Source of the DNA: Nereocystis luetkeana
Lineage: Eukaryota > Sar > Phaeophyceae > Laminariales > Laminariaceae
Assembly (NCBI GenBank): GCA_031213475.1
Contig: JARUPZ010000036.1
Location: 2,418,001-2,482,000 of the forward strand
Length of the DNA stretch: 64,000 nt
Direction of reading: 5' to 3'
The position numbers were made by a program, and so were the translations under genes. The notes below the pieces were generated by a model. The model was not told the DNA's origin and searched no databases. It saw only the letters and a program-made list of their open reading frames with translations. This document shows, in pieces, positions 21,373-32,400 of the stretch; positions within the stretch are counted from its first letter, which is position 1; each line of letters starts with the position of its first letter.

Positions 21373-21934
21373 ACACACGCACGGTAGCACAATATAGTCG
21401 CGTCTCCAATTATCGCGGCTTATTGTGATGTCAATGTGGAGAGTATAGATAGGTACCAGGTGTGTATTATGGGGCGGTATGAAATCGCGTTCCTCCCTCC
21501 CTAGCAAACTAAGAAAAGTCAGACTGAAAGAAAATATGAAAATATGAACACACGCAGCGTCTGCTGTTGAAGTACCGATGTTTATGCCACTGCCCTTAGT
21601 GTAAGCATGCGTGTTGTTCACTTTAGACCGTTATTTCTACTCGTCGACATCCAGCATATCCAGTGTGCCGAATCTTAATCCTAGAGACGTACAAGCACCA
21701 GGCCGACTACTACAACTGTAGTAGGTGGGACATGCCTATGCTGGACCCTGGTACGTGTTTATGATACTCAACCCGCCACAACATCCATTTGCTATACAGA
21801 ACAGGTGTTGCTTCGAAAGTGACCTTTCTTCGTATTTCTTTCTTTCTTTCTTTCTTTTTCCTGCGCTATGGTCCCCCTTGAATTTCTTGCTTTTTTTCAA
21901 TATGTCTCTTCCTTCTCGTCCCTACGAAAGATGG
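21373..21934. other. Intergenic DNA with a TTTC microsatellite
   Basis: No gene was recognised. A (TTTC)5 run lies at 21838-21858. Confidence 0.4.
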
Positions 21935-22115
21935 GGGTCGCCATGGACTGCCGTGGCGATTGCCGCCGAGGTTGCCATCACATGGTACCACCCGTGGCAT
22001 GCCGGGCATCCCCCACGGCGTGCTGTGGAATCCTTTGCCACGCCATGGGATGCCGTGGGGATGCCCATGGTATGTCATGGGCCATGGGTGGCACCATGGC
22101 AATGCCTCGGCGAAA
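21935..22115. repeat. CCATGG/CCGTGG quasi-palindromic block, copy 2
   Basis: Inverted relative of 14090-14280 with the same units (GGTACCACCCGTGGCATGCC, CACGGCGTGCTGTGG). No telomere-like run is present here. Confidence 0.6.
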
Positions 22116-22421
22116 GTCAAAAATATAGTGTTGAACACTGAAATAAGTCTTGTCTCGTAGTTGTTGATGACGAGACGGGCCTGCTTTCGTTGTTTTGTGT
22201 TGCCTGACGCATCCTCTCCGGGGGTGGGGCACGGTAGACGAAAACGGGGAGGAGACCGCAGACAGGATACGTGTAGCAAGGTACCTGACCGACGAGTGTG
22301 GGTAAAATCTGGCGAGCTACTCGCGGCTCCCTGGAGGGTGCTTTTTCACTGCGGTGTTTTTTCTGCTTGCCTGTTTTTTTTTCCTCTTGTTTTTAGTTTT
22401 TAGTATCACTCGGTTTTAGAT

Positions 22422-23003
22422 GTGTGTGTGTGTGTGTTCTTCACATTAAACCGTTCTTTCTACCCGTCGACATCCAGCACAACCAGTGTCCGTGCCGATT
22501 CTTCAATCCTATTAATAGAAGAGATGCAAGTTCTGTGGTCACAAAGCTACGCCACAGAGATACTACGTTGCCACGTGTGCGGTACCAGGTATGCGCTGCA
22601 GTGTGGGCAATGCAAAGCCATGCCATCATACTAGATACCTGGTATACGACAGGCACGACATACGCAATCTATGAAATAGTGAAACGAAAAGAAACAACCA
22701 AAGAGAAAACAAAAACAAGGTGGACAAACAAATCGAAAGAGAAAAATAAAAAAATGAAAGTAAAATCTAGGAGAAACAATCTGTCGTGCCCCCCCTCCGC
22801 AGGCGAGGTGGCCAACACTTGAAAAAGAACGAGCTGGAAAAAAGAAGAAATAACAAAAAACACCACTGCTTGTGAACAGAGTAAGACAAAGAACCAAGGA
22901 GAAAGTAACAAGGAAAAATAACAAAGGGGAAATAACAGGCAGACCAAAGCCCAAAGCACCTTCCAGGTGTGGCGGCAGCAGTTTGTAGTACGAGTAGTAG
23001 TCC
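22422..23003 (-). mobile_element. LINE 3' UTR, inverted copy
   Basis: The whole stretch is the reverse complement of 24750-25282. It starts at (TG)n with the CGACGGGTAGAAAGAACGG tail and extends through the purine-rich segment to the CACCTTCCAGGTGTGGCGGC end. One internal difference is a 6-bp ATTAAT insertion near 22510. Confidence 0.8.
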
Positions 23004-23276
23004 ACCCACATCAACATCATGGTGAGCTACAAGTAAGTGCTACATACTACCAGGTATTATTAATAATATTCGTAGTACTATATTAATATTATTATTACGA
23101 TAATAATAGTACTCCTGTAGATCATGATCATACCACGTACCTGGTACGTACTATTAATACAAGTACGTACTCGTACCTCGGGAATAGATCCGACTTGGAA
23201 GATCTATCTACGTAGATCGTGAAGTGGGGATCGAGGGTGATCTCTTCGCACATCGTCTTTCCCCTTTCGAACAGGG

Positions 23277-24405
23277 AAGGAGGAGCCATTGGCGTGCGTG
23301 CGAAGGTCTGTATGGGGCATGTTGTACGCCGACGATGCAGGAATTGTCTCGAAGTCGGCTGAAGGGCTCGCAAAAATGATGACAGTCATCTTGACTGTCT
23401 TCGAAGCAGCAGGCCTCACGGTGTCGGAAAAGAAGACTGAGACAATGGTCCTACAAACACCAGACCGGACAACCCTCGCACCACCGCTCGTCATCGAAGC
23501 GGCAGGTCAGAGGTATAAAGCAGACGACCCAGTTCTTATACCTAGGCGGCGTTATCCACGAAAACGCTGACCTCTCGCTCGAAATCGACCGACGGATCCG
23601 CCTCATGCGAGCATGCCTCAAACGGTTCGGCCCGGAGTTGTATGATAGGACGACCGCCCCCCTTAGCCTTAAAGTCCGAATGCTGAAGGCCGAGGTGATT
23701 GAGACCCTGCTGTACGGGTGTGTGACGTGGACCCTCAGAGCGGAACACTTTGCCAAGCTTCGAACGGCTCACCACCAAGTCCTGTTGCGAGTCATTGGCT
23801 TCCAGCGCCGACTTCATACTGACCATGCCACCCTCTCGTACGCGAAGGCCCTCAAGATGACACGTTGCGAGAGCATCGAAACGACCATTCGTAAACGGCG
23901 GCTCTTCTTTGCGGGGGGCGTGGCACGGCAAAGCAGGGAGCGATTACCCAGTCGGGTAATGTTCGGGACGATAACTGGTGGGGAGAACCCGAGACCAGGC
24001 GGACAGTTCAAGACTTGGCATAGATACATGGTCGAAGACCTTAGGGAGTTCCGAGCCACCGAAGGGTCAACGGAAGTTGCCCCCTTGGTGTTTGGAGTTG
24101 AGACCGCGTTGTGGTCCACTGCAGCCAAAAAGGTGGGGAAGTGGTACCGGGGGATCCTTGAAGCAGCCGAACGGTTCATGGTGAGGTGGCACGAGGCTGA
24201 GGCTGAGATGAGTAGGCAGCGCCGCGCATCCGCCGTGGATGGTGCCCAAAGGAACGGGGGGGGAGGGGGCAACAGGAGAAGTGGCATAAAGCCCGACCGA
24301 GGGAATGCGGAGAGGGGGGGGAACAGGAGGGGTAGATGGGAAACGGCGGTAGACGAAAGTAGGAAGGAGATGGCAGAAAGGGTAGCAAGGCACCAAGTCG
24401 ACTAG
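23277..24405 (+). pseudogene. LINE reverse transcriptase, C-terminal half
   Basis: Begins within RT at MLYADDAGIVSKSAEGLAKM, the YADD catalytic block (23318-23380), then TVFEAAGLTVSEKKTETM. One frameshift near 23515 separates it from LYLGGVIHENADLSLEIDRR and LMRACLKRFG. The 266-codon frame from 23605 holds the LINE thumb/C-terminal region with ETLLYGCVTWTLR and HHQVLLRVIGFQRR, ending in an Arg/Gly-rich tail at 24405. The 5' part of RT is absent. The closest relative in the window is 37821-38495. Its 3' UTR follows directly. Confidence 0.88.
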
Positions 24406-25282
24406 GAAGTAGAGTATGACCATACTACTAGTGCTACCAACTGGTGCAGCTGGCTCGAACGTGGTCTTCCCTTGTCTTCTCTTTTAGTTTTGTTTTTTTT
24501 TCTTTCTTGCGCTGACTCTCCGTGATTTTCATTTCATTTTTTCTCTTCCTCTTCCTTTTCTGATTGATAAGCCGTACTCAACGAGCCGTGTGGCGTGGTT
24601 GGAAGACGAACCTGCTCTGCTCGGCTCGTATTGTCTGACGCCAAGGGGCTGGGCATAGTTGACGAACGCAGGGCGGAGACGGCAGTCTGGGTAGCAAGGT
24701 ACCAGGCGGATTAGCAGGGAGAACCTGGCTATACTACTCGTACCACAACAAGCTGCTGCTGCCGCCACCTGGAAGGTGCTTTGGGCTTTGGTCTGCCTGT
24801 TATTTCCCCTCTGTTATTTTTCCTTGTTACTTTCTCCTTGGTTCTTTGTCTTACTCTGTTCACAAGCAGTGGTGTTTTTTGTTATTTCTTCTTTTTTCCA
24901 GCTCGTTCTTTTTCAAGTGTTGGCCACCTCGCCTGCGGGGGGGGGGGGCACGACAGATTGTTTCTCTTAGATTTTGCTTTCATTTTTCTTCTTTTTCTTT
25001 TTCGATTTGTCTACCTTGTTTTTGTTTTCTCTTTGATTGTTTCTTTTCGTTTCACTATTTCATAGATTGCGTATGTCGTGCCTGTCGTATCTAGTATGAT
25101 GACATGGCTTTGCATTGCCCACTGCAGTTCACACTTCACACGTGGCAACGTAGTATCTCTGTGGCGTAGCTTTGTGACCACAGAACTTGTATCTCTTCTA
25201 GGATTGAAGAATCGGCACGGACACTGGTTGTGCTGGATGTCGACGGGTAGAAAGAACGGTTTAATGTCAAGAACACACACAC
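24406..25282 (+). mobile_element. 3' UTR and (CA)n tail of the LINE
   Basis: Pyrimidine-rich UTR following the RT stop, ending GGTTTAATGTCAAGAACAC then (AC)n. This UTR defines the dispersed tail family (7074, 21300, 22422, 25352, 29430, 32155). It is an inference from linkage to the RT frame. Confidence 0.75.
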
Positions 25283-25351
25283 ACACACACGAGCTAAAAC
25301 CAATGTGCAAACTGAACTAACATGGCCACGGGTATATCCTCTCAACTATAA

Positions 25352-25573
25352 CATGTGTGTGTGTGTGTTCTTCACATTAAACCGTTCTTTCTACCCGTCG
25401 ACATCCAGCACAACCAGTGTCCGTGCCGATTCTTCCATCCTAGAAGAGATACAAGTTCTGTGGTCACAAAGCTACGCCACAGAGATACTACGTTGCCACG
25501 TGTGCAGTGTGAACTGCAGTGGGCAATGCAAAGCCATGTCATCATACTAGATACGACAGGCACGACATACATA
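25352..25573 (-). mobile_element. LINE 3' tail, inverted copy facing 25080-25282
   Basis: Near-identical reverse complement of 25075-25282. The two copies meet tail to tail at (AC)n / (GT)n with a 70-bp spacer, making a long inverted repeat. Confidence 0.8.
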
Positions 25574-26094
25574 GAGTACCCTCGCTCCCACCACTAACCA
25601 ACTCGTGGCTGCTGACTACAGCGGATGCTGGCTGAAGTGCTGCCTTGCACCTACTCTGTCCAAAAAACGAATGAACAGACTTGGAAAATAAAAACCAAAT
25701 TTTGGTAAAAAATCGTAATTTTTTACCCCTGCGAGATCTGGTCGGAAAGATGATGTCACGCAAGCTAACTTCGGCCGAACAAGATCAGAACTTTCCAATT
25801 TTTCATGATCAGCAACGGCTCCGCTTCGTCAGAGAGACCGGCTCGTCGTACTCGTAGAAGAGCGGAGGATAGCGCTTTGTACACAAATCACACCGCCGCC
25901 ATCACCACCCTGTTCACTACTATACCTCACAACAGCCACAAAATCCCGCAGCAGTCAAGCTAGCGTCGACGTGTCTCCTCCAGGAGAGACCACACCTCAC
26001 GACAGGCGCAGCCTTGCAGGCAGAGTGGGCATCATCGCAGCAGCAGCAGCAGCAGCAGCAGCAGAGCAGTTGCCACAAGAACTTTTGAAGCATC
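25574..26094 (+). other. Possible promoter/5' UTR upstream of small ORF
   Basis: Contains a (CAG)8 run at 26037-26065 and no repeat family I recognise. Nothing else can be supported. Confidence 0.25.
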
Positions 26095-26322
26095 ATGTCA
26101 ACTGCTGTCTCGGATTGGAAAAAATGTGAGGGGGATGTTTTGTCTTTTATTATCTCGGTTTTAGTGACTCAACGACGTTGGACAAAAATACCCACCACAC
26201 CGCAAAAAAACGTGCGGTACGCTTTGGAACAAAACACAATCGAGTACGAAGCACAGCGAGCGGCAACAGCGTTCATGCTCATCGCAGCTCGCGAGGAGCC
26301 GCGCGAGAGGAGCGAGGTCTGA
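26095..26322 (+). CDS. Small unrecognised ORF, 75 codons
   Basis: Starts MSTAVSDWKKCEGDVLSF and ends REEPRERSEV. It is non-repetitive, moderately charged, and alpha-helical in look (EYEAQRAATAFMLIAAREE). The ATG follows a CAG-rich leader. I know no family. Coding status is uncertain: it may be a first exon or chance. Confidence 0.22.
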   Translation: MSTAVSDWKKCEGDVLSFIISVLVTQRRWTKIPTTPQKNVRYALEQNTIEYEAQRAATAFMLIAAREEPRERSEV

Positions 26323-26435
26323 CCATTGGACGATCTCTCGTCTCGCCATGAGCTAGCGCTGCTGTTTCTTGGGTCTTGGAGCGTATCCCTTGTTTGGTTC
26401 TGCCTGCTGCTGATGCACGGGAACCAAACCGATCC

Positions 26436-26525
26436 TTTTTCCTGGAACCGCAGTCCCGTTTTGGAGATAAACTACTTGAAGTTTGAGTGGTTTGTCCCCT
26501 AAACGGGACTGCGGTTCTAAATGGG
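26436..26525. mobile_element. TTAA MITE, copy 5
   Basis: Left end decayed (TTTTTCCTGGAACCGCAGTC), right end GGGACTGCGGTTCTAAATGG followed by TTAA at 26526-26529. Confidence 0.75.
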
Positions 26526-27039
26526 TTAATCTACACCAGCAGGAAGCAGCAGTCTCTGGATCAGGTTGGAAACATGTTTCTAGCGGTATGTTTCCATTTC
26601 CAGCATATTTTTCGGTGGCTGGAACATACTAATATTACTACACCATCAAGATCGCGAAAGGATCAGGCGCCATGACCCTCGGCTCCCATATAGCCTTTGC
26701 GGGCTCTGCTGTTGCAAGGTCTCCTCAGTTGGCTTCGAGAGATAGATGCGTACTTACTATATACTTGTCGATGAATGCGGGTGACGAACGCAGAACTCCC
26801 CGCGCTTGCTGGGGCACGCGAAAGAAGTGGGGCACTCTTCGTGTTGATAGTACGTAGTCTGATACGAAATATGTGAACGAATAGGCCGTATAATATCATC
26901 TTCTCATCCAGTCCCATCGTATACCAAAATAAATACGAGTACGTATTATACGACATCGTATCTGCAACATGCGATATCACGAAGGAAGACCCGACCCTTT
27001 GCCATGTAGTTGATTGACACCGCCCTCGCCGTCGGCCTA

Positions 27040-27160
27040 TACCTGGTATGCGGGAAGGGGGGAGAAGAGCCTGCTATGTGACCCCGGATCTGAGTTACGA
27101 GTTGGAAGGAGAGAGAGAACAAGATGTGCGAAGATAATGAATGGGATGAGCAAAAATATG
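27040..27160 (+). mobile_element. SINE (poly(A) family), 5'-truncated plus-strand copy
   Basis: GGGAAGGGGGGAGAAGAGCC through TATGTGACCCCGGATCTGAG to GTGCGAAGATAATGAATGGG and a short A run. It matches the 3' third of the SINEs at 27942-28594 in opposite orientation. Confidence 0.72.
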
Positions 27161-27941
27161 TATATACTCGTACAGCAGTAGCTCACAATCATACCAGCAG
27201 ACAAAGCATACATGGAGTGATTTTTTACGTTTCTACGCTCTTTCGGACATTTTCGTTTTCGTCAACAAAAAAGGTACACGTACCATTTTCGCCCTAAAAA
27301 AGGTACAGACGAAAATCAAGAAGTATCCAAAAGCCAGGAGCCCTCCAATCGGCCGGCCTCAAGCCCGCCCTCTTATTGACTTATCAGTTATGCTAACTGG
27401 TCGGGTGCAACTGGATTTATCTACTCGTATCAGTACTTTGTCTACTGCTTACTGCTATTGATGTAGCTTTCAACTGTTTCCGGCTGATTTTGAGTGGGTC
27501 AAAGGCCGTACTTGTACCTTTCACACTCTGTTTTTGGTTTCCGTTCGCGGTTTCCGGTGCCCTCGGTTCTCGGTTGCAGTTTTACAGTCTTGACGTACGT
27601 ACGTATCATACGTACGTACGTGGAGCACACCTGGTACTGTTACAACATGGTACTCGTGAAACGAAGAACTAAACATGTCAGGAAAAACAAAAGGCAAGAT
27701 CGCGATTTTAGAGCCGATAAGATGAAGAAATTCAAATGTTACGCTTCAATGGTTCTCGATCGACGTCCGGGATTTGCACAGTTTTTTCTTAGTTCAAATT
27801 ATGGGTTTGTAAATAAAAAATCACCAAAAAAAAGTTTTCCCGGCGGGCATCTCCGAATGTCGGCGCCGACTATTAATAACTACATCGAGACTCCAAGGAC
27901 TTATCTTCACGATTATTGTCCCATTTTTTTTTATTTCCGAG
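27161..27941. other. Intergenic DNA, nothing recognised
   Basis: AT-rich. Contains a run of CGTACGTA-type repeats near 27593-27620. No coding frame is supported. Confidence 0.35.
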
Positions 27942-28300
27942 TTTTTTTTTTTTTTTTTTTTTTTTCTCCTCCCATATTTTATCTTCGCACATCTTCTTCT
28001 CTCTTTCCTTCCAACTCGTAACTCAGATCCGGGGTCACATAGCAGGCTATTCTCCCCCCTTCCCGCTACAGTACGTGCCTTCATTTTTATCGCGAGAAGA
28101 TTTCAGCCTTTTCTTCCCTCGTCGACTCGCATCGAATTGTGCCTACCCACGCTGCAAGGCGCTCTCAACAATTGAATCCTTTTTTATTTTTGCAAATATT
28201 ATAGTCAAATGTCCGACCCACCTGGGGCTCGAACCGAGGACTCAAAACACAAGTAGAATTCGAGGTTAACCACTTGAACCACCGGGGCTGGGGCGACCGG
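27942..28300 (-). mobile_element. Full-length tRNA-derived SINE with poly(A) tail
   Basis: On the minus strand: head with an A box fitting consensus (TGGTTCAAGTGG, ~28274-28285) and B box GGTTCGAGCCC (~28226-28236), a ~260-bp body, and an A24 tail (27942-27965). No terminal TTTT is needed for the A-tail type. It is about 360 bp long and not foldable as a functional tRNA. It is arranged head-to-tail with the next copy. Confidence 0.8.
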
Positions 28301-28304
28301 CGGA

Positions 28305-28594
28305 TTTTTTTTTTTTTTTTTTTTTGCTCATCCCATTCATTATCTTCGCACATCCTCTTCTCTCTCTCCTTCCAACTCGTAACTCAGATCCGGGGTCACA
28401 TAGCAGGCTCTTCTCCCCCCTTCCCGCTACGGTACGTGCCTTCAATTTTTATCGGGAGAAGATTTCAGCCTTTTCTTCCCTCGTCGACTCGCATCGAATT
28501 GTGCCTACCCACGCTGCAAGGCGCTCTCAACAATTGAATCCTTTTTTATTTTTGCAAATATTATAGTCAAATGTCCGACCCACCTGGGGCTCGG
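28305..28594 (-). mobile_element. SINE copy with truncated tRNA head, tandem with previous
   Basis: The body is about 95% like 27942-28240 by eye, with a poly(A) tail at 28305-28325. The head is cut inside the B box (CGAGCCCCAGGTGGGTCGG). Its tail abuts the head of the full-length copy. Confidence 0.8.
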
Positions 28595-28623
28595 ATTGCA
28601 CAACGACGGCGATCACTTCTTAT

Positions 28624-28710
28624 CCCCTTTAGAACCGCAGTCCCGTTTTGGGGACAAAGCACTCAATTTTCAAGTAGTTTGTCCCCAAAACGGGACTGCG
28701 GTTCTAAAGG
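28624..28710. mobile_element. TTAA-family MITE, copy 6, with TTAT duplication
   Basis: Standard palindrome core. It is flanked by TTAT at 28620-28623 and TTAT at 28711-28714, which shows the duplicated tetranucleotide may deviate from TTAA. Confidence 0.8.
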
Positions 28711-29042
28711 TTATGTCAGGCAGAAAATGTCTAAAAAAACGATCATCGTTCCAAAATCACGAGAAGCTGCTGGTATCGGCTCAAGTTTAGTAGTAAAAGG
28801 TCCTCCTATGAATCTGTGAGTAGGGATCTTTAGGTTGGCAGGCTGTTCACGTATTTTGCTTCCTGTTGGGATCAAGGTACGGGCGAAGACCCAACCCCTG
28901 ACTCTAACCCTAACCCCAAACCGCATCTAAAACGGGCCAAAGCTGGCCATAAGCGCCGCGTCTGCATCGAACGAGGAAAGCTCTCAATTGCGGACGACGA
29001 TTCCCAAGTGCAGATGCAGACCGCGGTACGCCTTTTGTTTAA

Positions 29043-29131
29043 CCCCTTTAGAACCGCGGTCCCGTTTGGGGACAAAACTACTTGAAATTTGACTGGTTTG
29101 CCCCCAGAACGGGACTGCGGTGCTAAAAGGG
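29043..29131. mobile_element. TTAA MITE, copy 7
   Basis: TTAA at 29039-29042 on the left and TCAA at 29132-29135 on the right. The core has GGGACAAAACTACTTG and CAGAACGGGACTGCGG. Upstream, 28880-28920 carries a short TAACCCTAACCCC telomere-like scrap. Confidence 0.75.
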
Positions 29132-29301
29132 TCAAGTCAGTAACACCCCTCAAGTTTCTCACTCACGGATTGTAAACTCTACAGCAGTACAGGTACGAGT
29201 ACTCAGTATTGTTCTCCTTCCGTTCCATGACTATGCTGTATCATGTGGGTGTGCATCGTGCGTACGAGTAGATGGCTACAAAATTAATACCAACAGTACA
29301 G

Positions 29302-29412
29302 CTATTACGGGGGGCCATAGTTAACAGGACCAAATATTGTTAGTAAAAATATTTAAATATATAGGTTTTTATGTATACCATAAGTCCTGTTAACTATGGT
29401 CCCCCGTAATAG
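29302..29412. mobile_element. CTATTACGGGGG MITE, copy 1
   Basis: Termini CTATTACGGGGGGCCATAGT and its complement. Terminal inverted repeats are ~28 bp, reaching GTTAACAGGACC. The AT-rich 55-bp interior has no ORF. Confidence 0.82.
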
Positions 29413-29429
29413 TAGTTTCACTTTTGATT

Positions 29430-30355
29430 GGTCGGGGTGTACGGGAGTACGATGTGCGTCAGTTCACGATGCAGCTGGTTCGAACGCGAGTCTACCGCCT
29501 TGTCTTCTTTTCTTTCAGCGCTTGGTCCTCCTTGGTTTTTTTTATCACTGCTTTATCTTTCTTTCTTCCTTCTCCTTACAACGAATGGGGTTTTCACCCT
29601 TTTAGGACCGCAGTCCCGTGTCGGGGACAAATTACTTACAATTTGAGTGGTTTGTCCCCAAAACGGGACTGCGGTTCTAAGGGGGTTAACCTTCGCCCGG
29701 GTGACGAGCCTGCTTTGCTTGTTTGGATTTGTTCGACGCGTCCTCTCCGGGAGTGGGGGCATCGTTGGCGAATGCAGGACGGAGACGGTAGACGGGGTAG
29801 CGAGGCACCAGAAGACCCTCTATCAATAGCAAGAAGAACCTGGCTATGCTACTCGTATCACAAGCTACCTGTTGCGGCTACCTGGAGGAGGGCGCTTTGT
29901 GCCTCGGTTTGCCCTTGGCTTCCCTTGTTTCTTAGTATTTCCCTGTCCAAACACAGCAGTAGTGTTTATTAATACTTTCTTTTTGTAGCTTGTTTTTTTC
30001 AAGTGCCTGATGGCACATCCCCTGCGGGAGGGCACAACAGGTTTTTCCCTCTCCTGTTTCGTTTCGTTTCCTCATTCTTCTGGGGGTTTTCCCTGTTTCT
30101 TTGTCATATCGAGTATGATGGCATGGCACTGCACTGTGGTAATCTGCTAACTGTAACAATAAATTATCTGTGTGGTGACGTATCTGTGTGGCGTAGTTTT
30201 GTGACCACAGAAGTTGCGTCTACCTACCTGGTAGGATTGAAGCATCGATCGGCACGGACACTGGTTGTGCTGGATGTCGACGAGTCGAAACGACGGTTTA
30301 GGGTCGCTCCTAACGAATCGGAAAAAAAAAAACAAACACACACACACACACACGA
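29430..30355 (+). mobile_element. LINE 3' UTR copy ending in (AC)n
   Basis: Aligns with 24420-25282, including the GGAGACGGTAGACGGGGTAG phrase, CACTGGTTGTGCTGGATGTC and a (CA)n end. It is interrupted by the TTAA MITE at 29597-29685. The RT frame itself is absent. Confidence 0.75.
29597..29685. mobile_element. TTAA MITE, copy 8, nested in LINE 3' UTR
   Basis: Left flank TTCA (29593-29596) and right TTAA (29686-29689). The core has GTGTCGGGGACAAATTACTT. It inserted into the LINE-derived sequence. Confidence 0.78.
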
Positions 30356-30514
30356 TTCGTGGATTTTTTGCGTGACAAAAGATCACGATCCGTGACATTT
30401 CAATTATATCGAAAAAAGCCGAACATCGTCATGTTTCGTGATATTTTTTAGTTGTAAAAACTCTGATATTTCAAACCCTACGGTTTTTGCGGGTGGAGCC
30501 AATTTTCGCGAGTG

Positions 30515-30715
30515 TGGCACGGCCAGGCTGGGCCTGGCCGGGGGCCAGGCCAACCGCGCCTTGCGTGGCCCGCGATGTATTCGAATCACAGGCCGAAGCC
30601 TGACCTAGCCCGCGAGATTTCAACGTCACCGATCGTCGCCCAAGCCCAGTCCGCAAGATTCCATCTCGCAAGCCGTCTGCCTTGCCTGGCTTGTGACATT
30701 CTCGGGCAATTTTCG
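30515..30715. repeat. GGCC-rich degenerate minisatellite
   Basis: Recurring GGCCTGGCC, AGCCCGCGAGATTT and related phrases. A similar but GGGTC-based block lies at 45640-45960 with the same interspersed GATATTT/GAGATTT spacers. Confidence 0.5.
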
Positions 30716-32154
30716 TTCTTCGTCTTCGAGCTGTGGCTCCTGCTTCTCCTCGAAATTTTGAGGGCACCACGTACTCGTTAACCCGCGCCGAGCGGTGTCC
30801 TTGGGTAGCCGCCCGTTGTCCCCAAGAGCCGTACGAAGCAGAGTTGTCACATGTCCCTATGTTGTTGTTGTTGTTCTCACATTAACTCTCTGACGAAGAA
30901 GTCCGTGGTGACACGAAGGTGCTGGAGCACTATTAATAGGAAGATCCGAGGTCCCTACACCGGCTTTCGACTTCGGGTTCCTTGCTTGATCAGGCGTACG
31001 TACTTCCGAGACACGACAAATGTTCCGAACCGTGATTGTGTTGTCTTCAGGGGGAAAAAACTAAAAAAGTTGGCGTCAATCTCACGAATCGTGTTTTTTT
31101 TTGTTCGTCGGGAACGGCCCTCAACATGTGAAGAGCACACACAAGCAGTACGTAAGCAAGAGTGAGTAGGCAATGCAATGCCATGTTCATCGCACTAGAT
31201 ACGACAGGCACGACATTACGTGCCACTGCTTTGGACTGAGATGGCAGTTCGTCTGCACCGAGCGTCGAGGTGTGGGCCTTGTTTTAGTACGGCAACATAT
31301 AATAGCTTCGTACCGAGCAAGCGGCCCCTAGAGGATGATCGAGAGAGGTTTCAAAGCTGGCAACGGGGGGTGGGGGGTGCCGGAAGACGTTCTCTTGGCA
31401 CGCACCAATGGATCAGCTATACCTGATTCTGGCCTATGAAGATGCGAAAACTCAGAAAGGGAACATATATACATCTATACCTGGAATATGTTAAGAAATG
31501 ATTTCAATTGATGAATGCCTTAATAAAATAACTCCAAGCACGAGCCAGAATGGACTCTGCAAGGAGGAAGGAAAGAAGGGAGATGAAGCGAGACAACCTA
31601 GGTTTGTGGAAGGCAAGTCAAGAAACGAAAGCAAGCAAATCGACATCGACAACGACCAGAAAAACAGAGCAACCCTTTCACAGGACAAGATGTACGTAGC
31701 AGCCGGGATGGGCTTCGAGTGCGGCTGGAGCCACTGCCACACGCGGTCTTGCCATATCCGCACTTGAGGCTCCTTGAAAGTATCATCAGAATATCACCCT
31801 CCTCGTGTTCCGTACCATTCTTCTGTCTCCCTTGCATCCTGCAGCCAGTCGCTAATCCGTAACGCCACACACCCGACATGGGTTGCCTTGAAACTTGAAA
31901 CCAGCATCACAACATCACCAGTCATACGTACGTGTACGAGAAGCTTCAACAGTAGATGAGAAGGGGGGAGAGGAAGGAGATGGTGGCCACCCCAGGCCGA
32001 TGTTGCTGATCGATTTGCTCATCTTTCAATTTTTTCTCTTGTCCTGCTCCACGTGACGCAGGCTAAAATAGTTACGCCGCGGCTGCCATGTCCACGGCCT
32101 TGGAATGTCTGCACACTCTTCTGACTGCGTTACGATACCCAGCAGTACGAACAT
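30716..32154. other. Intergenic DNA with LINE-tail scraps
   Basis: 31160-31215 carries an inverted piece of the LINE 3' UTR (CACTAGATACGACAGGCACG). A (GTT)5 run is at 30858-30875. The 90-codon frame at 31498-31767 is not recognised. Nothing else was seen. Confidence 0.4.
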
Positions 32155-32400
32155 CGTGGTTGTGTGACCACAGGGCTTGCATCTCTCTAGCTAGGATCGA
32201 AGAATCGGCACGGACACTGGGTTTGCCGGATGTTGACGGGTAGGAGGGACGGTTTTGCCCTCTGAAGACTGCTGTCCCGTATTGGGGGACTCAAAAGTTC
32301 CGAGGACTTTGTCCCCGAAACGGAACTGCGACCGTGCTAGGGTTTACTTTTGTGAGGAGCACACGCACATGCCGTCAACCATTTGTTGAACTGTGGAGTT
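32155..32400 (+). mobile_element. LINE 3' tail split by a TTAA MITE
   Basis: The tail motif GCACGGACACTGGGTTTGCC runs to GGTTTT at 32256. After the MITE at 32257-32342 the tail continues GGTTTACTTTTGTGAGGAGC and ACACGCAC. In intact tails this point is GGTTTAATG, so the MITE landed on the TTAA of the LINE tail. Confidence 0.72.
32257..32342. mobile_element. TTAA MITE, copy 9 (decayed)
   Basis: CTGTCCCGTATTGGGGGAC and TTTGTCCCCGAAACGGAACT arms. The flanks TTTT/TTTA are eroded TTAA. Confidence 0.7.
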
